The notes beneath the pieces are model-generated. The model saw only the letters and a program-made list of their open reading frames with translations, made no database searches and was not told where the DNA came from. DNA of 64,000 nucleotides from Colius striatus (Eukaryota; Chordata; Aves; Coliiformes; Coliidae), in the NCBI RefSeq assembly GCF_028858725.1, contig NC_084765.1, forward strand, positions 10,805,501 through 10,869,500, given 5' to 3'. Shown here piece by piece: positions 1-24,530 of this stretch; position 1 is the stretch's first letter, and every line of letters starts with the position of its first letter. A program made the position numbers and the translations under genes.

Positions 1-3000
1 CAATCACCAACTTTCACTGTTTCTAACATCTTCCTTGTGCACCAACTGCCTGTTACTGGAAACAAGTCTTACAAGATCAGCTGGCAGATGATTCTGCAAA
101 AGGAGTAGGAAACAAGATAGTCAGGTTGTAATACATGTTTTGAGATGATATAGAACAGAGACAGGATGGTTCAGATAAGTCTGAAGAGCACCACCCAGTA
201 TTGTCCTATATATTGGCAGAAGATGGTTTGGAATCATTATATAACACTCTAGCATGAAGCCTGATGCGACACTGTAGTGGAAAGGGCTGCTCCAACTCCT
301 CATACAGAGTAAGGAGCTTCAAAGCAGAAATTAAAAAATAATGTTGCTTCTGCACACCACTTGTATTGCAGCTGTCAGAGTGCAAATGCAGCCAGTTTTG
401 CTGCCTACATTTAAAGGTTTAAAAAACCCAAGTACTGACAGCATTCCCAAGAAATGTCACAAAAGGAAACAAAAGTGAAAAACCCACATGGCCGCGTGAT
501 TGTAAAAATGAAACTTAGTTGGCTTTCAAGGTGCAATTTCAGACTTGGTTTGATAAACCATACAGAGGTATTTGTACATCCAGAAAAGACCATGAGGCAC
601 AGAGGGGGCTTTCAATCTCACTAACAAGGATGTAACAAGGATGTAAGATCCAATGCTGACATTAGATACAAGTTCCTAAAGATACTTATTACATTGGGAC
701 AGTTAAACCCACTGCACTGTGCTTTTTAAAATTCAGGTAACTAACACTGGAGGGGACACACTCCCAAGAAGAGCTGCATAGCAGGAGATCACACTAGAAG
801 GAATCCTCAGATGAATCAGCTGTAAGGAGTCACTCAACCTACTCTCATCCAGGACATTTCTGTCCAGGAAACTGCAGACATAGATCATTGCAATGTGAGA
901 TGAGTACATTCATTCCCCTTGTGTAGTGACTATGTCTGCAGCTTTCAGACTCCCTCAACATAAGCCAGTGACATCCTAATCTGCTTTTAAGGCTCTGTAG
1001 GAAATGCATTACGAAGTGCCTCAATATCTATCAGCCATCTAACTCCTGCACTGTAAACCAGTTTAAACTATGACATAAAATCCACAGAATTGCCACTGTT
1101 TGACTTGGCACACAGTCATTTAATTTGCAGTTTATACCTACAGAGCCGTTGCAGCCTTCTAAGGGTAAAATCTATTCCCATGTCAATGTTTATAGTATAA
1201 CTAAAGACCAGGATATAAACTGAATCCTAAACATTGACATTTAATTGTTAATCAAATATGCTACACATTTTAGAGACATATAGAAAATCAAGAAACATAC
1301 TACTTTCTAAGTACACAACATGAAGTACATTACTAATGCACACTAAACAATGCTGTGTCTAAAATAGTAAAACTGGATCCACTTAACACACTATTACACT
1401 CCTCAGAGTACTTGTATAGACTTCAGAAGCCCAGTTCATTGCATACAGCCTGCTTCCTCAGGTTAATCAAAGTCTTCTCGTTTTGAAACAAATATTTTAC
1501 TATAAACTCTTCCTGGAACAGTGAGATAGTATAAACTACTGGGCTTGGTCAATGTATATGGGAGAGAGACACAACAGTTAATAGATGCCCTACAAGCTCT
1601 AAACATTCAGGAAAAGCAAGTCACAGAACACCAGGCATAGGGAAGCCAAATAAGTGCAGTTTATTGAAGCAGATGCACTGGTTCCAGTGGTGGCTCAGGT
1701 ACTGGAGTGGGTGAGTCTTGAAACAAAACAAAACATTTCCTCTTTATTTAAATCAACATGAATTCACTGCTGTTAGGAGGGGAAGGATGGAAAGCAAGGA
1801 GGCATTGTGTTTCTTTTGTTTGCTTGTATGCAAGGATCATATGACACAGTAGCAACTGCAGTTCTTTTAAAGTCTTGCTTCCTCTTGAGAAATACTACTC
1901 TCAAAAATGCCTCTGCAGTTCAGTAAACTCCTGAGAAATCTTCTCCAGTGCCTAGTGCATATCACACATAGCTCTGAGCTGAACTAACCATCTCAGGCTT
2001 ATTCTCTGAGAATCACTATTATAATTTTTTTCCCTTCCCCTTCTCCCTAAACATGTCTCTATATAAACCCACTCTAACTTCCCTTCTTAGAAGCAACAAG
2101 TGGTATTTCACCCTGTGGTCACAAACAAAAGATAGAATTCACTTCCTTTTTGTCTAACCAATGCTTAAAAATAATAATCAGTTGCAATGATCTAGACCAA
2201 ATGGTATGTCACAGCAACAACCACCTGTTGCAACACAGAATTCAGCAGGACTGTGTAAGCCACTGTAGAAACTGTGTTCTTCCCTGCACAGTCAGCCTGG
2301 CCTGAGAGCAGGCATCGCAGTGAGTCCACAGGCAGAAGAATATGGTGTATAAAAGTCACTGCTATGACATACCTTCAGCCTTGCTTTGCTGACACACTGA
2401 AACATGGCTAAAGACAGAAAGAATATGGCAGGAGGTTCAGGATGTCATTTTGTTATCTTTAGAAAACTCTGTCAAAGTCATTTGCAGTGAAGTGCAGCTG
2501 CCAATGCAGTACATAGATATATGTCATACAGGCAGCAAATAGATGGTAGGCAAACTAATATCTTGGCTTCACCGAGGGGAACAGTCTCCCCCTCCCAGAA
2601 AGAACAATACAAACAAAAGTTCCCAATAACAAGAAGCACACCAAGACCAAGAAAGCACCATAAATGCCTCTTCCAATTAGCATATTTTAATAAAAGTAAC
2701 ATAATATTCAAGTATAGGTGCTTTCCTTTGAAGGTGTACTTCAGGTAAAAAAACTATCAGCTCTGAATTATCTGAGGCTGTTTGGCACAGTGGTCTATTG
2801 TCGAAGCCCTACTCAAAAAAGCCTCACATACTTGTTTTGGAAGGCAAGACACCCTAGTATACAAAGACTAAAACTCAGGTCAGAGTTTTTGTGCTTTAAA
2901 GCAAAACTATTGTTAATTAATTTCATCCTTAATGCAGGCGACTCTGGGATTATGTGGACGATTTGTGTTGAATGCACTTTGCTATGCATCAGCTGGAGAA

Positions 3001-3591
3001 CGTGGGAGAGCCCTGCTGATAGCAGACTCAAATCAGTCTTCTCTAAAGTTAGCCTTCTATGTAGACAGTTGTCCACCTCTGGCAGGGAGCCAAGAGGAGC
3101 CAGCCACGCTGTCTTACCACCTGTGGATTCTTACCTCTCTACAGAAATATCTGTCTGATTATTAAAGGGCAATGTTTCAGTTCCAGCTTGATCAGTGCAA
3201 AACATATCTTTGCATTCTGCTAAGTCCAATAAGTAAGATACACACATACATTTCCCTTATTTAATAGGAGCCTTATTTTGGGGATGAGCCCACTGCAGGA
3301 GAACTATTAAACCAGCAGGAGAAGGAAAAAAAAAATCAGTAACTTTTTGCTGTCATGCCAGCAAATAATGCTGGCCAGCCTTCTACTGCATCTTTCTAAA
3401 AGCAATACTACACGTTCACTGATTGACCTTACTACTGCATTCATAACTGTTTTCATTTTGGCATTTTCCACCAGTTACTTGGCATTTTTACATAAGCAAA
3501 CAGATCGTACTAGGATCTCCACACTAGTGTCTGAAGGATGTAATAGACAACTTCACTAATAGCTCTTTTAGATGAACCTTATTTCTTGCTT

Positions 3592-4055
3592 TCACAGAAT
3601 CTCAAGGGTTGGAAGGGACCTTGAAAGATCATCTAGTTCAACCCCCCTGCCAGAACAGGATCACCTAGAGTAGGTCACACAGGAACTCATCCAGGTGGGT
3701 TTTGAATGTCTCCAGAGAGAGAGACTCAGGAACCCACCTGGGCAGCCTGTTCCAGTCTTTCATCACCTTCACAGTGAATAAATTCTTCCTTGTATTTCTT
3801 TGGAACCTCTTATGTTCCAGCTTATACTCATTGCCCTTTGTCCTGTCATTAGTCATCATAGAGAAGAGCCTGGCTCCATCCTCCTGACATCCACCCTTTA
3901 CATATCTGTAATCATTAATGAGATCACCTCTCAGTCTCCTGTTCTTCAAGCTAAAGAGCCTCAGCTCCCTCAGCCTTTCATCATAAGGGAGATGCTCCAG
4001 TCCCTTAATCATCTTGGTGGCCCTGCGCTGAACTCTTTCCTTAGAAGTATACACT
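3592..4055 (-). mobile_element. CR1 LINE, 5'-truncated copy (minus orientation)
   Basis: The 3' end lies at the left (TCACAGAATCTCAAGGGTTGG, the complement of the usual CR1 tail). On the minus strand an uninterrupted frame of 129 codons at 4054-3665 encodes the C-terminal part of CR1 ORF2, with typical [20 protein letters not shown] and [17 protein letters not shown] segments. The intact frame suggests a fairly young insertion. It is truncated at its 5' end as most CR1 copies are. Confidence 0.93.
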
Positions 4056-4924
4056 CTTTAGGATTGACTAACAGAGAGACATCTTGAAAATAATAGGTAC
4101 TAGAAGTGGCTGTTTCATAGTATAAGTTTCACTGATGATACTGTTATTAGAGAGGAAGAATTTCAGTGAAGTTACAGATCCAAATATTACTTGGGTTAGC
4201 AAGAAATAGTGGAAACAAGATTCTTTGGGGACTTAGAGGAGTCTATCAACAATGCAGTTTACTTTCCATAGAGAGTGCTTCATAAAAATACTACTTGTAA
4301 GCTGGCTTTATGACTTTAAGCAAGATTAATTCTGTGCAACAAGAATTGCTAAAGCAATAACTAGCAGTAGGAATGATCTCTGCCAGGGAAGGGCAGGCTT
4401 GTTCCTTCTCTCTTGAATTCAACTATTGCCAAAGGGGAAGTGATGCACATTTTGTGCTTTTTAACAACATGAATCCATTTGTACATTGTCTTATTTAAAA
4501 GTAGATCATTAGAAAATAATTAAGATATGCCCAGACACATTGCTCACTTGTGTTTAAATAAATAACTGAAAGTAGCAAGTATAATCCTATTAACAGCAAC
4601 TTCTCAGTAATCAATCTGACTGGCTTGGCAGTTACCTGACCCACATCTCTGTCCTTCACACCTCTCAGTCACCATATGTCTTACTATCAATGTCTCTGTC
4701 AGCTAGCGAAGTGTTTTCTCTGAATGTGGCATGGAGTAAATATCTTGCCCGGGGTTATGCAAGCACACTGTCAAGTTTAGAGTTGAATACTCCTTGAGTG
4801 AATTAGCTACTAGATCCTCTCATCAACATGCTTAACAGATAAAAGTGTGACATTCATTAGACTTTACCTAACAAACCAAGAGGGGTACACTCATCAAACA
4901 CTTGTTTAGCAGGTTTTGTATTTG

Positions 4925-5357
4925 ATAGTCCAGTGGAGGGCTACCAAAACAATGAGGGGACTGGAACATCTGAGGAAAGGCTGGGGCTGTTTAGTCTGGA
5001 GATGAGAAGTCTGAGAGAGGGCCTCATTGATGCTTAAAAATTCCTAAAGGGCAGGCACGAAGAGGATGTGGCAAGCCTGTTTTTCTCTAGTGCCCAGTGA
5101 CAGGACAAGGGGTAACAGGCACAAGCTGGAACGCAGGAATTTCCTCTTGAATATAAGGAAAAACTTCTTTCCTGTGAGGGTGATGGAGCCCTGGCACAGG
5201 CTGTCCAGGGAGGCTAGAGAGTCTCCTGTTTTGGAGGTTTTCAAAACCCACCTGAACATGTTCCTATGCAACCTAATCAAGGTGAACCTGCTTTAGCAAG
5301 GGGTTGGACTAAATGATCTCTACAGGCCCCTTCCAACCTGTCATTCTGTGATTCTGT
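4925..5357 (+). mobile_element. CR1 LINE, 5'-truncated copy (plus orientation)
   Basis: This reads in the CR1 sense direction and ends with GGGGTTGGACTAAATGATCT, CTTCCAACCTGTCATTCTG and a final ATTCTGT unit. The ORF2 remnant (SDRTRGNRHKLERRNFLLNI and following residues) is open over 5066-5296, but upstream parts have stops. It is in opposite orientation to the copy about 870 bases to the left. Confidence 0.93.
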
Positions 5358-6311
5358 AACAGTAGCAAACATCCAGTTGCCAGCACCCTAGACACAAAAA
5401 CAAAAAGCCAAAAGGACTTTTTGATGTACTAATGCTAACCAAAATATAAGAATAATTAAAGTATTGATCTAAACCCTGAAATTACAAAATATTAACTACC
5501 TCTTCCAGTTGCATACCGAAGCAATGCAAAATGGACCTGAAAGGGTTAACACCACCAGGAACAATTACTGCTGTGCGAGGAAACCTGCCTATCAAACTGA
5601 AGCATTTTCTCTCCAGTAACTTCCTCTTAACTGCACAAAAGGGAAGCAAATGAAGCGGTATAACATTGTTGCTTCCATGCTTTGAAGAGAATGCAGCTCC
5701 CCTGAGTGTGAAGGTGCCAGGAAATGAAACGGCTCCTCGATTTCCCTACCTGTCCCCTAATTACATCCCAGTGTATCCCAGAGTCAGCTAAGACTGTAAC
5801 TCAAATCAAATAATCTCTTTACTTAATATTTCACAGATATTTTTTAAAAGATACTGATGCCAGCATGAACACTCAGTTCTCTTTCTGTGGGACATCTTTT
5901 TTCTTTTGATATGTATTTAAAGACCTAGTTTCAACCGGATGGGAAATTTTTATCCAAAATCTATACACATGTTCTTACTACAGCCTAGTATGACTTACCC
6001 ACATAAAGGCAGGAAAATGCACTTGACTGTCTTCCAAGTAAGTGAATTAAAATGAATTAAACCTTGATGTGGATATTTTTATTCATAATCCAAGTGAGCT
6101 TCATTAGACTAACTCAGTTTCATTCCTTTAAAGCAATCTACACACAATTAAGCCACTTTGATTCTGAACAAGTAAACAGATCTACTTCAGCATAATCCAT
6201 TTAACACACTTACATTCAAGTTAATTTTCCTGTACAGTTCCCATGTAGGAAAATTTTCTTGAAGTAATTCAGTTGAGATGTAAGCACACTCCACTTCATG
6301 CATATCATCTA

Positions 6312-17563
<11,252 letters not shown>

Positions 17564-17931
17564 GCTGGGGCAGGGCCCGGCCGCGCCAGCGGCGCTCCCA
17601 CCGGCTGGACAGACTCTGTCAGAAGCCGCCGGCGGAGACGAGCGGCAGCAGAGGGAGGAGCCGTTCCCGCCAGATGCCGCCGCTCCTCTCTGCCGCATTC
17701 GCCCGCCGTCCGGCCACCCCGGTACCGCAGTGCCGCGCCGCGCCGCCCCTTCCCCGGCCCTTTATGGCTGCTGCGGCCCCCGGGCGGAGGAGCCCTCTCG
17801 CCGCGCCCCCGACCCCGCCGAGGCGGCCAGCTGCTCCTTGGCCGGCAGCATCCCGGCCCGGGGCGGCTCCGCAGCAGGTGGGGCCGGGGCCGGCGGAAGG
17901 AGGGCGCTCAGGCGGGGGCTGCAACCCTGCC

Positions 17932-17975
17932 GGGCGACGCGCCAGCTCCGGGGGCGACGCGCCAGCTCCGGGGGC
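17932..17975. repeat. 20-bp tandem duplication in the AMPD3 CpG island
   Basis: The 20-base unit GCGACGCGCCAGCTCCGGGG is present twice in direct succession with exact 20-base spacing, followed by a partial unit. It is likely a recent slippage or duplication product in GC-rich promoter DNA and may be polymorphic. Confidence 0.85.
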
Positions 17976-18490
17976 GCCCCCGCCCGCCCCGCCCCGGCGC
18001 GGGGGACGAGCGGTGCGGGGCGCCGTTAACGGTCGCCCCGGCGGGGCGGGGCGAGGCGATGAGGGTCCCGCGCCCCGTCCGTACCTCAGTGAGGAGGCTC
18101 CCGCGCAAGGATGCGGGGGTGGGTTCCCTTGGGAGTCCGCAGCCGCTTCGGGCGCTCACGGCACCGCCTCGTCCCGCGGCAGCACCTGCAGCGACGGGGA
18201 GTGGCGAGAACGGGGACGGCGCTTTCCTCCGCGGCGCGGCCTCCGGGGGAGCCGGAGAAGCCGAGGAGAGCCGTCCTTCCCCCGTGCCGCCGCGGCCCCT
18301 GTTCCTCTGGAGCCTTCGAAGCAGAAGTCGCGCTGTCACATGTCTCCTGGCCGGCGTAGGAGGGAGCTACCCGGGCCGCGCCGCACCGCCCCGGCCCGGC
18401 GCCGGCCCAGCTCAGCCTGCCTGATCTTGCTGCAGCCGCGCGGCGGCCGGCCCGGGGCGCCCCGTCAGTGCCGCCTTCTTAAGCACTTAT

Positions 18491-21400
18491 TTCAAAACTT
18501 CTCCTCAAAAAGCACTTTAAGGTAGAGACCAGAACGTCGTGAGGCTGGTGCGAAGATGACACCCAATAAGTAAGTTTGCTGACGATGTCAGAAGTGTTTT
18601 CAACCATGTCCGTCCTTCAGTGTAGTGACACGGTTCACGTGCTCGCATGTATTAAAAACAACCCCAAACAACTCACCGGGTAAGGAGCCCAAGATAAATA
18701 ACCGAAGGTCAAAACAAGTATGACTTAACAAGAATGAGGATCTTAACACGTAAAATAATTTGACCATATTTTGAGAGATTCTAGACCCTGAACCTGAAAT
18801 GTTTAGGGTACATATGGGTTATAATACTTGGGAGTCTAATCTGAAGACATTTCAATATAAAAGTGTCTTTACAGCGGGGGTAGCACCGTAGGGAGCAGTG
18901 CAGGGAATGCAGGGGCCTTTGTGGAAAAAGACAAGCAGGCAGATCTAAAACACATGAGGGATCAGGTAGTTCTGTACAACTGTGCTGTCCCTTCTGTGTG
19001 CTCCCAGACTGATAAACGAAGAACTGCGCTATTCATAAACGTGAGAGGGGTTTGGCTTCAGAAGTTCCCTGACTTCACACAGCTGGTGAAGAAATAGAAA
19101 TGAAAAAAAAAAAGTCGGTGACCATACAAAGTTTGAATCACAAAGAAGAGTTGCAGAACTTTGCAATGTCTGACTTGCAAAGACCACCAGATATTTTGGC
19201 TCTTACACTAGTATCGAACCAAATCACCCTCGTGTGCTTGTAAAAAAGCTAAGAATTATGGCCACAGCTGTTGTATGAAACACGTACCAGTCCAAAGCAT
19301 TTGAAAATGAGTCAGTCAATCATAAAAATTAGCTGATTTTAATCACTTAAAGAAATAGGCGTTGTTTCTTAGCTTGGGGGGAAAAAAAAGCTTATGCTGC
19401 ATGTGCATGTTTCTGTCACAGTAACTCCGAATGTCTGCATCAGCTGCTGCCAGGCTACACCCAGACAAGCCATCTGCCACCCAGGAAGCTACACACCAAA
19501 GTGTAAGTCTGACTCATGGTTGCCCTGCCCACATGATATGAGTAAAGGACACCTGTTGCTCCTGGCCATTCAGTACACCCCTTGATTGCTGATCTGTTAT
19601 CCTGCTTCCTTTCTCCTGTTCCCATATCCCAAGCACCCATCTGAACTTGCCCAAATTTGCTTGCTTATCATGACAGTGTTTGTCGGGCACTATGGGCTCC
19701 TTAGTGGCTCTCTAATCATGACTGTGCTCTGCCTGCTGGACTTGAGTATCCCATTCATCTTCTCAGCTTGGCATATGGGTCTTGCCTGCACACTTGATTT
19801 AATCTCTCTTCTAACTATGGGATGTGAGAGCCTAGAAGAGTTCCCTCTTGTGCTATTGCTGGCTTTCTACTAACTCTAATGAAAAAATAATGGTCTTAAA
19901 GATAACAGAGTTTCTACAGTATTCTTTCTGGGAAATAGGTGGTTCTCTATGCCCCAAGTGAAGAAAACGTTGCACTATGAGTTCACATTTTATGATGGCC
20001 AGAGAATTCATACAGAAGGGAGGCCTTTAAAAGTGCCTTGACAGAGAAAAAGCTTCTATGAGCACTGCCGTACGAATCCATGAGGATGTTGTACACTTGT
20101 TCTAGGTGACCATGACTACTTAAATGAGCTTTCTTTTTGTAACAGCTTGGAAATGTTTAAAGGAAACCTGAGATTATAACTTAGTAAATGCATCTATAGT
20201 AACTGGAGCATTAAGAAGATACTATTACAAGACCTGTCATAAAGTCAGAGTGGATTGTAAGAGTAGAGTAATGGTAATAAATTAACAAGAAGGTACCTCC
20301 TCTTAAGTACTTCCTCAGAAGCAATTACTATGACCGCTTATGGTACGAACTGCATTCAGAACATATATTTGACTAGTGTGTCCAGTTTCACGTCCCATCT
20401 CTGCTCTCATAACAAACAAGTCACACGTATCTTTGTGAAATGCAATAACATTATGCTGGCAGCAATGACATAACTTATTTTTAACAACAGATTTTGTTGT
20501 ATGCTTCCATTAGCCTCTGCAAGACATAAGGCATTAAACTTTGCATCCAGACTTAGAACACTCCAGTAATGTCAGTTAGCACCTTGTGTGCTGGTCTTGT
20601 CTGGGATACAGTTAATTTTCTTCATAGTAGCTGTTACAGGGCTATGTTTTGGATTTGTGCTGCAAACAGTGTTGGTAACTGGGATGTTTTCATTACTGCA
20701 ACACAGGGGTTACACACAGTCAAGGCCTTTTCTGCTTCTCACTCCACCCCACCTCTGAGGAGGCTGGGAGTGTACAAGAAGTTGGGATGGGACACAGCCA
20801 GGACAGCTGACCCCAACTGACCACAGAGATATCCCAGACTGCATGATGTTGTCAGCACATAAAGCTGGGGGAAGGGAGAGGAAGGGGAGGATGTTGGGAG
20901 TGATAGTGTTTGTTTTCCCAAGAACCCATTACACATGTTGGAGCCTGGCATTCCTGAGGATGGCTGCCCATGGGAGGTGGTGAATGAACTCTTCATTTTG
21001 CTGTGCAGTTTCATTTTGGGTGTACAGCTTTTGCTTTACCTTTTGAATTGTCTTAAACTCAATCCACAAGTTTTCTCACTTTTACCCCTCTGATTCTCTC
21101 TCCCATCCCAGTGCAGAGGAGTGAGTGAGCAGCTGGATGGAGCTTAGTTGCCAAATGGGGTTAAACTACAACACCCTGTTAACACTTAACATCTGTCCTA
21201 TGAAGGAGTCTTTCTGCCAGTCAAGTTTGTGGGTAGATTATACTTTTATATACCATACTGAAGGTAGTACAAATATCTCCAGAGTTATTTTAAAAGTTCT
21301 GATTCCTGTTGTAAAATGACAGTTCTTTCTGAAGCCATCTGAGTTTTGATTCCCTTGCCTTGTGTAGCAAGCAGTAGTTCTCTCAGGTAATTTTTGCACT

Positions 21401-24400
21401 GTGCAAAATGTATTTCTTTTTATCTTTTTAATCTCATATGGGCAAAAAGTTCTCCCTTTTACCACACAGTTACAAATTATTATGTCTCTTTGTATTATTT
21501 TTTTAATTCTGTACTTCTATTATGCTTTCACCTTCCTTTGAGCCCTACTTTAGAGCCCTCTTTATTCTTTTGGTGACAATAGTAAACTCGTAATTATTCC
21601 AGTGTACCTGGTATCTGAAGTGCTCTTTCACAGCCAGTCTGTACTAAACAATAGGAAATGTGATAGAAGTTTTCAGGATTTCCTTGCATATCAACATCTA
21701 CTGAAGAACGGAGTAAAATAAAGAAAACCTTAAGTATATATCTGTATTCTCAATACTTATTTTCAGAAATAGACAGATCTCGTCTGGCAGATGATAGAAA
21801 CTGGAATGCATATTCATCAAATTAATAAATAGTTTCTCATTCTCACTTGCAATTGTTTTGGTTGTTATAATGTACTGCTTTCATTTGAGCCGTGCCTTAA
21901 AGCTAATGGAGTTTGAATTATTTTGTTTAAATAGACTCATATTACTGACTGTGATATTGATAACAACCAAACAACTAACGGATCAAATGAAGTATTTCAA
22001 TCTATAACGTACCCATTAGCGGCATCCAAGCAATATTAGACCTAGAACTGATCTTCAGTTAGTTCAGTTACTGATATACTTGGCACACGTGCACCTACTT
22101 ACTGAAGAGTAACTGATACTCCAACAGCAAAAAAACCCATGGTTAAATAAAGTAATCTCCAAAAGCTGGAGGGCAGCTTTGTGCCAAAAGTGAAACATAA
22201 TTTAATTACATTATCAAATACTCTCTAGTAGAAAGGAAGAATGGTTCAACTTCTTAAACAACAGCTGAAAATTATAATCATTCAAAAAGGAAGAAAATTA
22301 TTCCTCTGATTGAAAGGATACAAAGCAAATCATATCTGTCTGGTTTATGAAGTCAGCAAATCAAAAAGGATCTGCTTTCTTAGGCACTGCTTTTCAAGAA
22401 GCTTGTAGAAATTAATTGGGCATATGAATATTCAGTCCTGTATTTGAATTAGACCCAGTTAAGAACTCTTGATACCGCTGGTTGGGTCTTTCTCAGTATT
22501 GAGTTAAACTTGTAATTTGTAAATCTAAAAGTTTGGTTCCTACTCTAAATATAAGCATCAAATTTTCTATGTTTTAGACTGTTTAAGGCCATTCCAGAAA
22601 GCATGTGAGAGGGGCAACAACAAGGAGAGACTTTGGTTAGGCCAATATTTTGTAAACTCCATCTTGGATAGTTGTGTGTTCAGAATATGTACATACAAGG
22701 TACAACTAGGCTTATGCAAAATGCAGAATGGTGTGAAAAGGATTTGCAACCACCGTTAGAACTGATGGTTGCTTTTGAATCCTGTTGGGTTTTTTTCAGT
22801 CAAATGACATTCTCCTTTTTGAAAGAATACTTGTGAGTATAATTGTCCTGTAGTATATCATCATAAATTAACATACATACAGCAGGCAAATATAAATCTG
22901 ATTGTTTTAAAAAATAAAATGAAAGGGGGAACTGTAGAAATCACTAAAAGATGTGACTGTTCAGTCACTGCTTTAAAAATAAACTAGGAAAGTATCTGTA
23001 CAGTGCTAATCTGAGTCTGAAATAACAGAAGTTTTCCATCAGTTTATAAATGGAATATACTGTAATACTTTGTTGCACAAGAAAGGTTTACAAGCAAGAT
23101 GGGACACTGTGGAATTGTAAGCTGTCAATCAGGTATTTGGAAAGCTTTCTTTCCAGCCAGTTGGCAAATTCTTTGCTGGCATCTACTAACTGCCTTGCTT
23201 TGCCACAACAGCTGTGTAGAAATGCTGGTTTAAAACCAGTTTATCTCAAACCCACTTAGCCTGGACTTTGCAAGTATTTACCCTTGATGGAAGACTGGCT
23301 TCCTCTGACATTATGCATCACTTATCTGAAATTCTGGAACTGTTCTCAGAATTCATTTGTATTAAACAAACCTGTATATGGAGCTGAAAGACCTTTGATT
23401 TATTAAAAAAAGATAATTTCCTGGAAGTAACATTTCATATCTGTTATCTGATATACAGGTGAAATATTTTTTAACCACCACCCCGGTGTACAATGCTATT
23501 TTAGTCAGCTTTGGAAATTTATTGGCTCAGAATGCACAGAAAATAAAATATTTAGCAAGCAACAGTGTAATAAATTACACACTGTCGGTGTATGATAAAT
23601 AATGAAACAACGTAATTACAGCTCACAAAGGGTAACTCTGTAGTCTATTTTGGAAACCCCTAAAAAAAATAAAGAATATTCTGAAGTATTTGATTTCAGA
23701 AAAAAAAAAAAGTACGAGAATGTAAACTGTATGTTTGTAATGGGTTTGCAGACAGTTATAATGGAAATGCAGATAGTTCTGTTAAGTGATACTCAGTTCT
23801 GCATTACTATTGCATTTAGATGACCATGAAGGTTTTTGTGATAATCTGTAACAAGGGTTTGCATCTGGATTATTTGGCATTCAAGTCAGAAGCTTCATTG
23901 CCAAATAACAGATCTGTGTGATGCAGGTGGAGTACTTAACGGCTCAGAAACTTGGAAATACAAGATATGGCTTAAGCATAACCTTACAGAAAAGTTACAT
24001 ACCCTTAAATTAACTCATGGCTAGGTGTTGGCAAACTGCAGTCTTCCCTGTCCCTAGAATATCCCCCATTTTCTCTTTTTTTCACAAGTATCTCCATTTT
24101 CCAAGTCTCTCTTATCAACTTTAGTCCCACCAAACCCAGCAATTCATGTGCACAAAGGGATTCCTCCCAGCCACTTATGGCCCAAACCAGCCTGTGCATC
24201 TTGCTTGTGTAGTGTGAAGGAGACACAGTTGGCAAGAAACCCAACCCAAAATGCTCTTATTTGCGTGTAGAAACTTAAACTTTCAGCTCGGGGGGAGATG
24301 CTCTTTATTATTTTTAGCCATCCTTCCTGAGTAGAGAATGCCATCGCTTGGCCTATGCCCCTACGCAGCACGACTTGGCAAGCCCCTGTCATCTTTCCAA

Positions 24401-24530
24401 ACAGCTCACCTAAAATACCAGGTGTGGCAATCTACAGCTGGAGAAACGTTCCATCTCTTTTTCCTACCCTGTAGACTGTGAGAAAATAACCCACTTGATG
24501 TTTCGTAACCGCTGTTAGCCAGGAGGGACC
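18491..24530. other. Intergenic region upstream of AMPD3
   Basis: About 6 kb of AT-rich DNA with no recognisable protein gene on either strand; all open frames are short and unlike known proteins. One avian solo LTR lies at about 20587-21173. The rest shows nothing I can name. Confidence 0.7.
20587..21173 (+). mobile_element. Solo LTR of an avian ERVL-like endogenous retrovirus
   Basis: The sequence carries the hallmarks of a widespread bird LTR: the stretch near ACAGCCAGGACAGCTGACCC, the following AACTGACCACAGAGATATCC, an AAAGCTGGGGGAAG segment in the R region, TTTTGCTTTACC, and the 3' end TTGCCAAATGGGGTTAAACT. No internal retroviral coding region flanks it, so it is a solo LTR left by recombination. 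If it starts at TGTGCTGG, the flanks CCTTG and CCCTG could be a 5-base target-site duplication with one mismatch. Boundaries are approximate and the family name is inferred from memory. Confidence 0.85.

Noticed and set aside
2718-3158. 146-codon plus-strand frame in AMPD3 intron 6
   Set aside because: No recognisable protein similarity, and overlapping frames on both strands. Likely chance.
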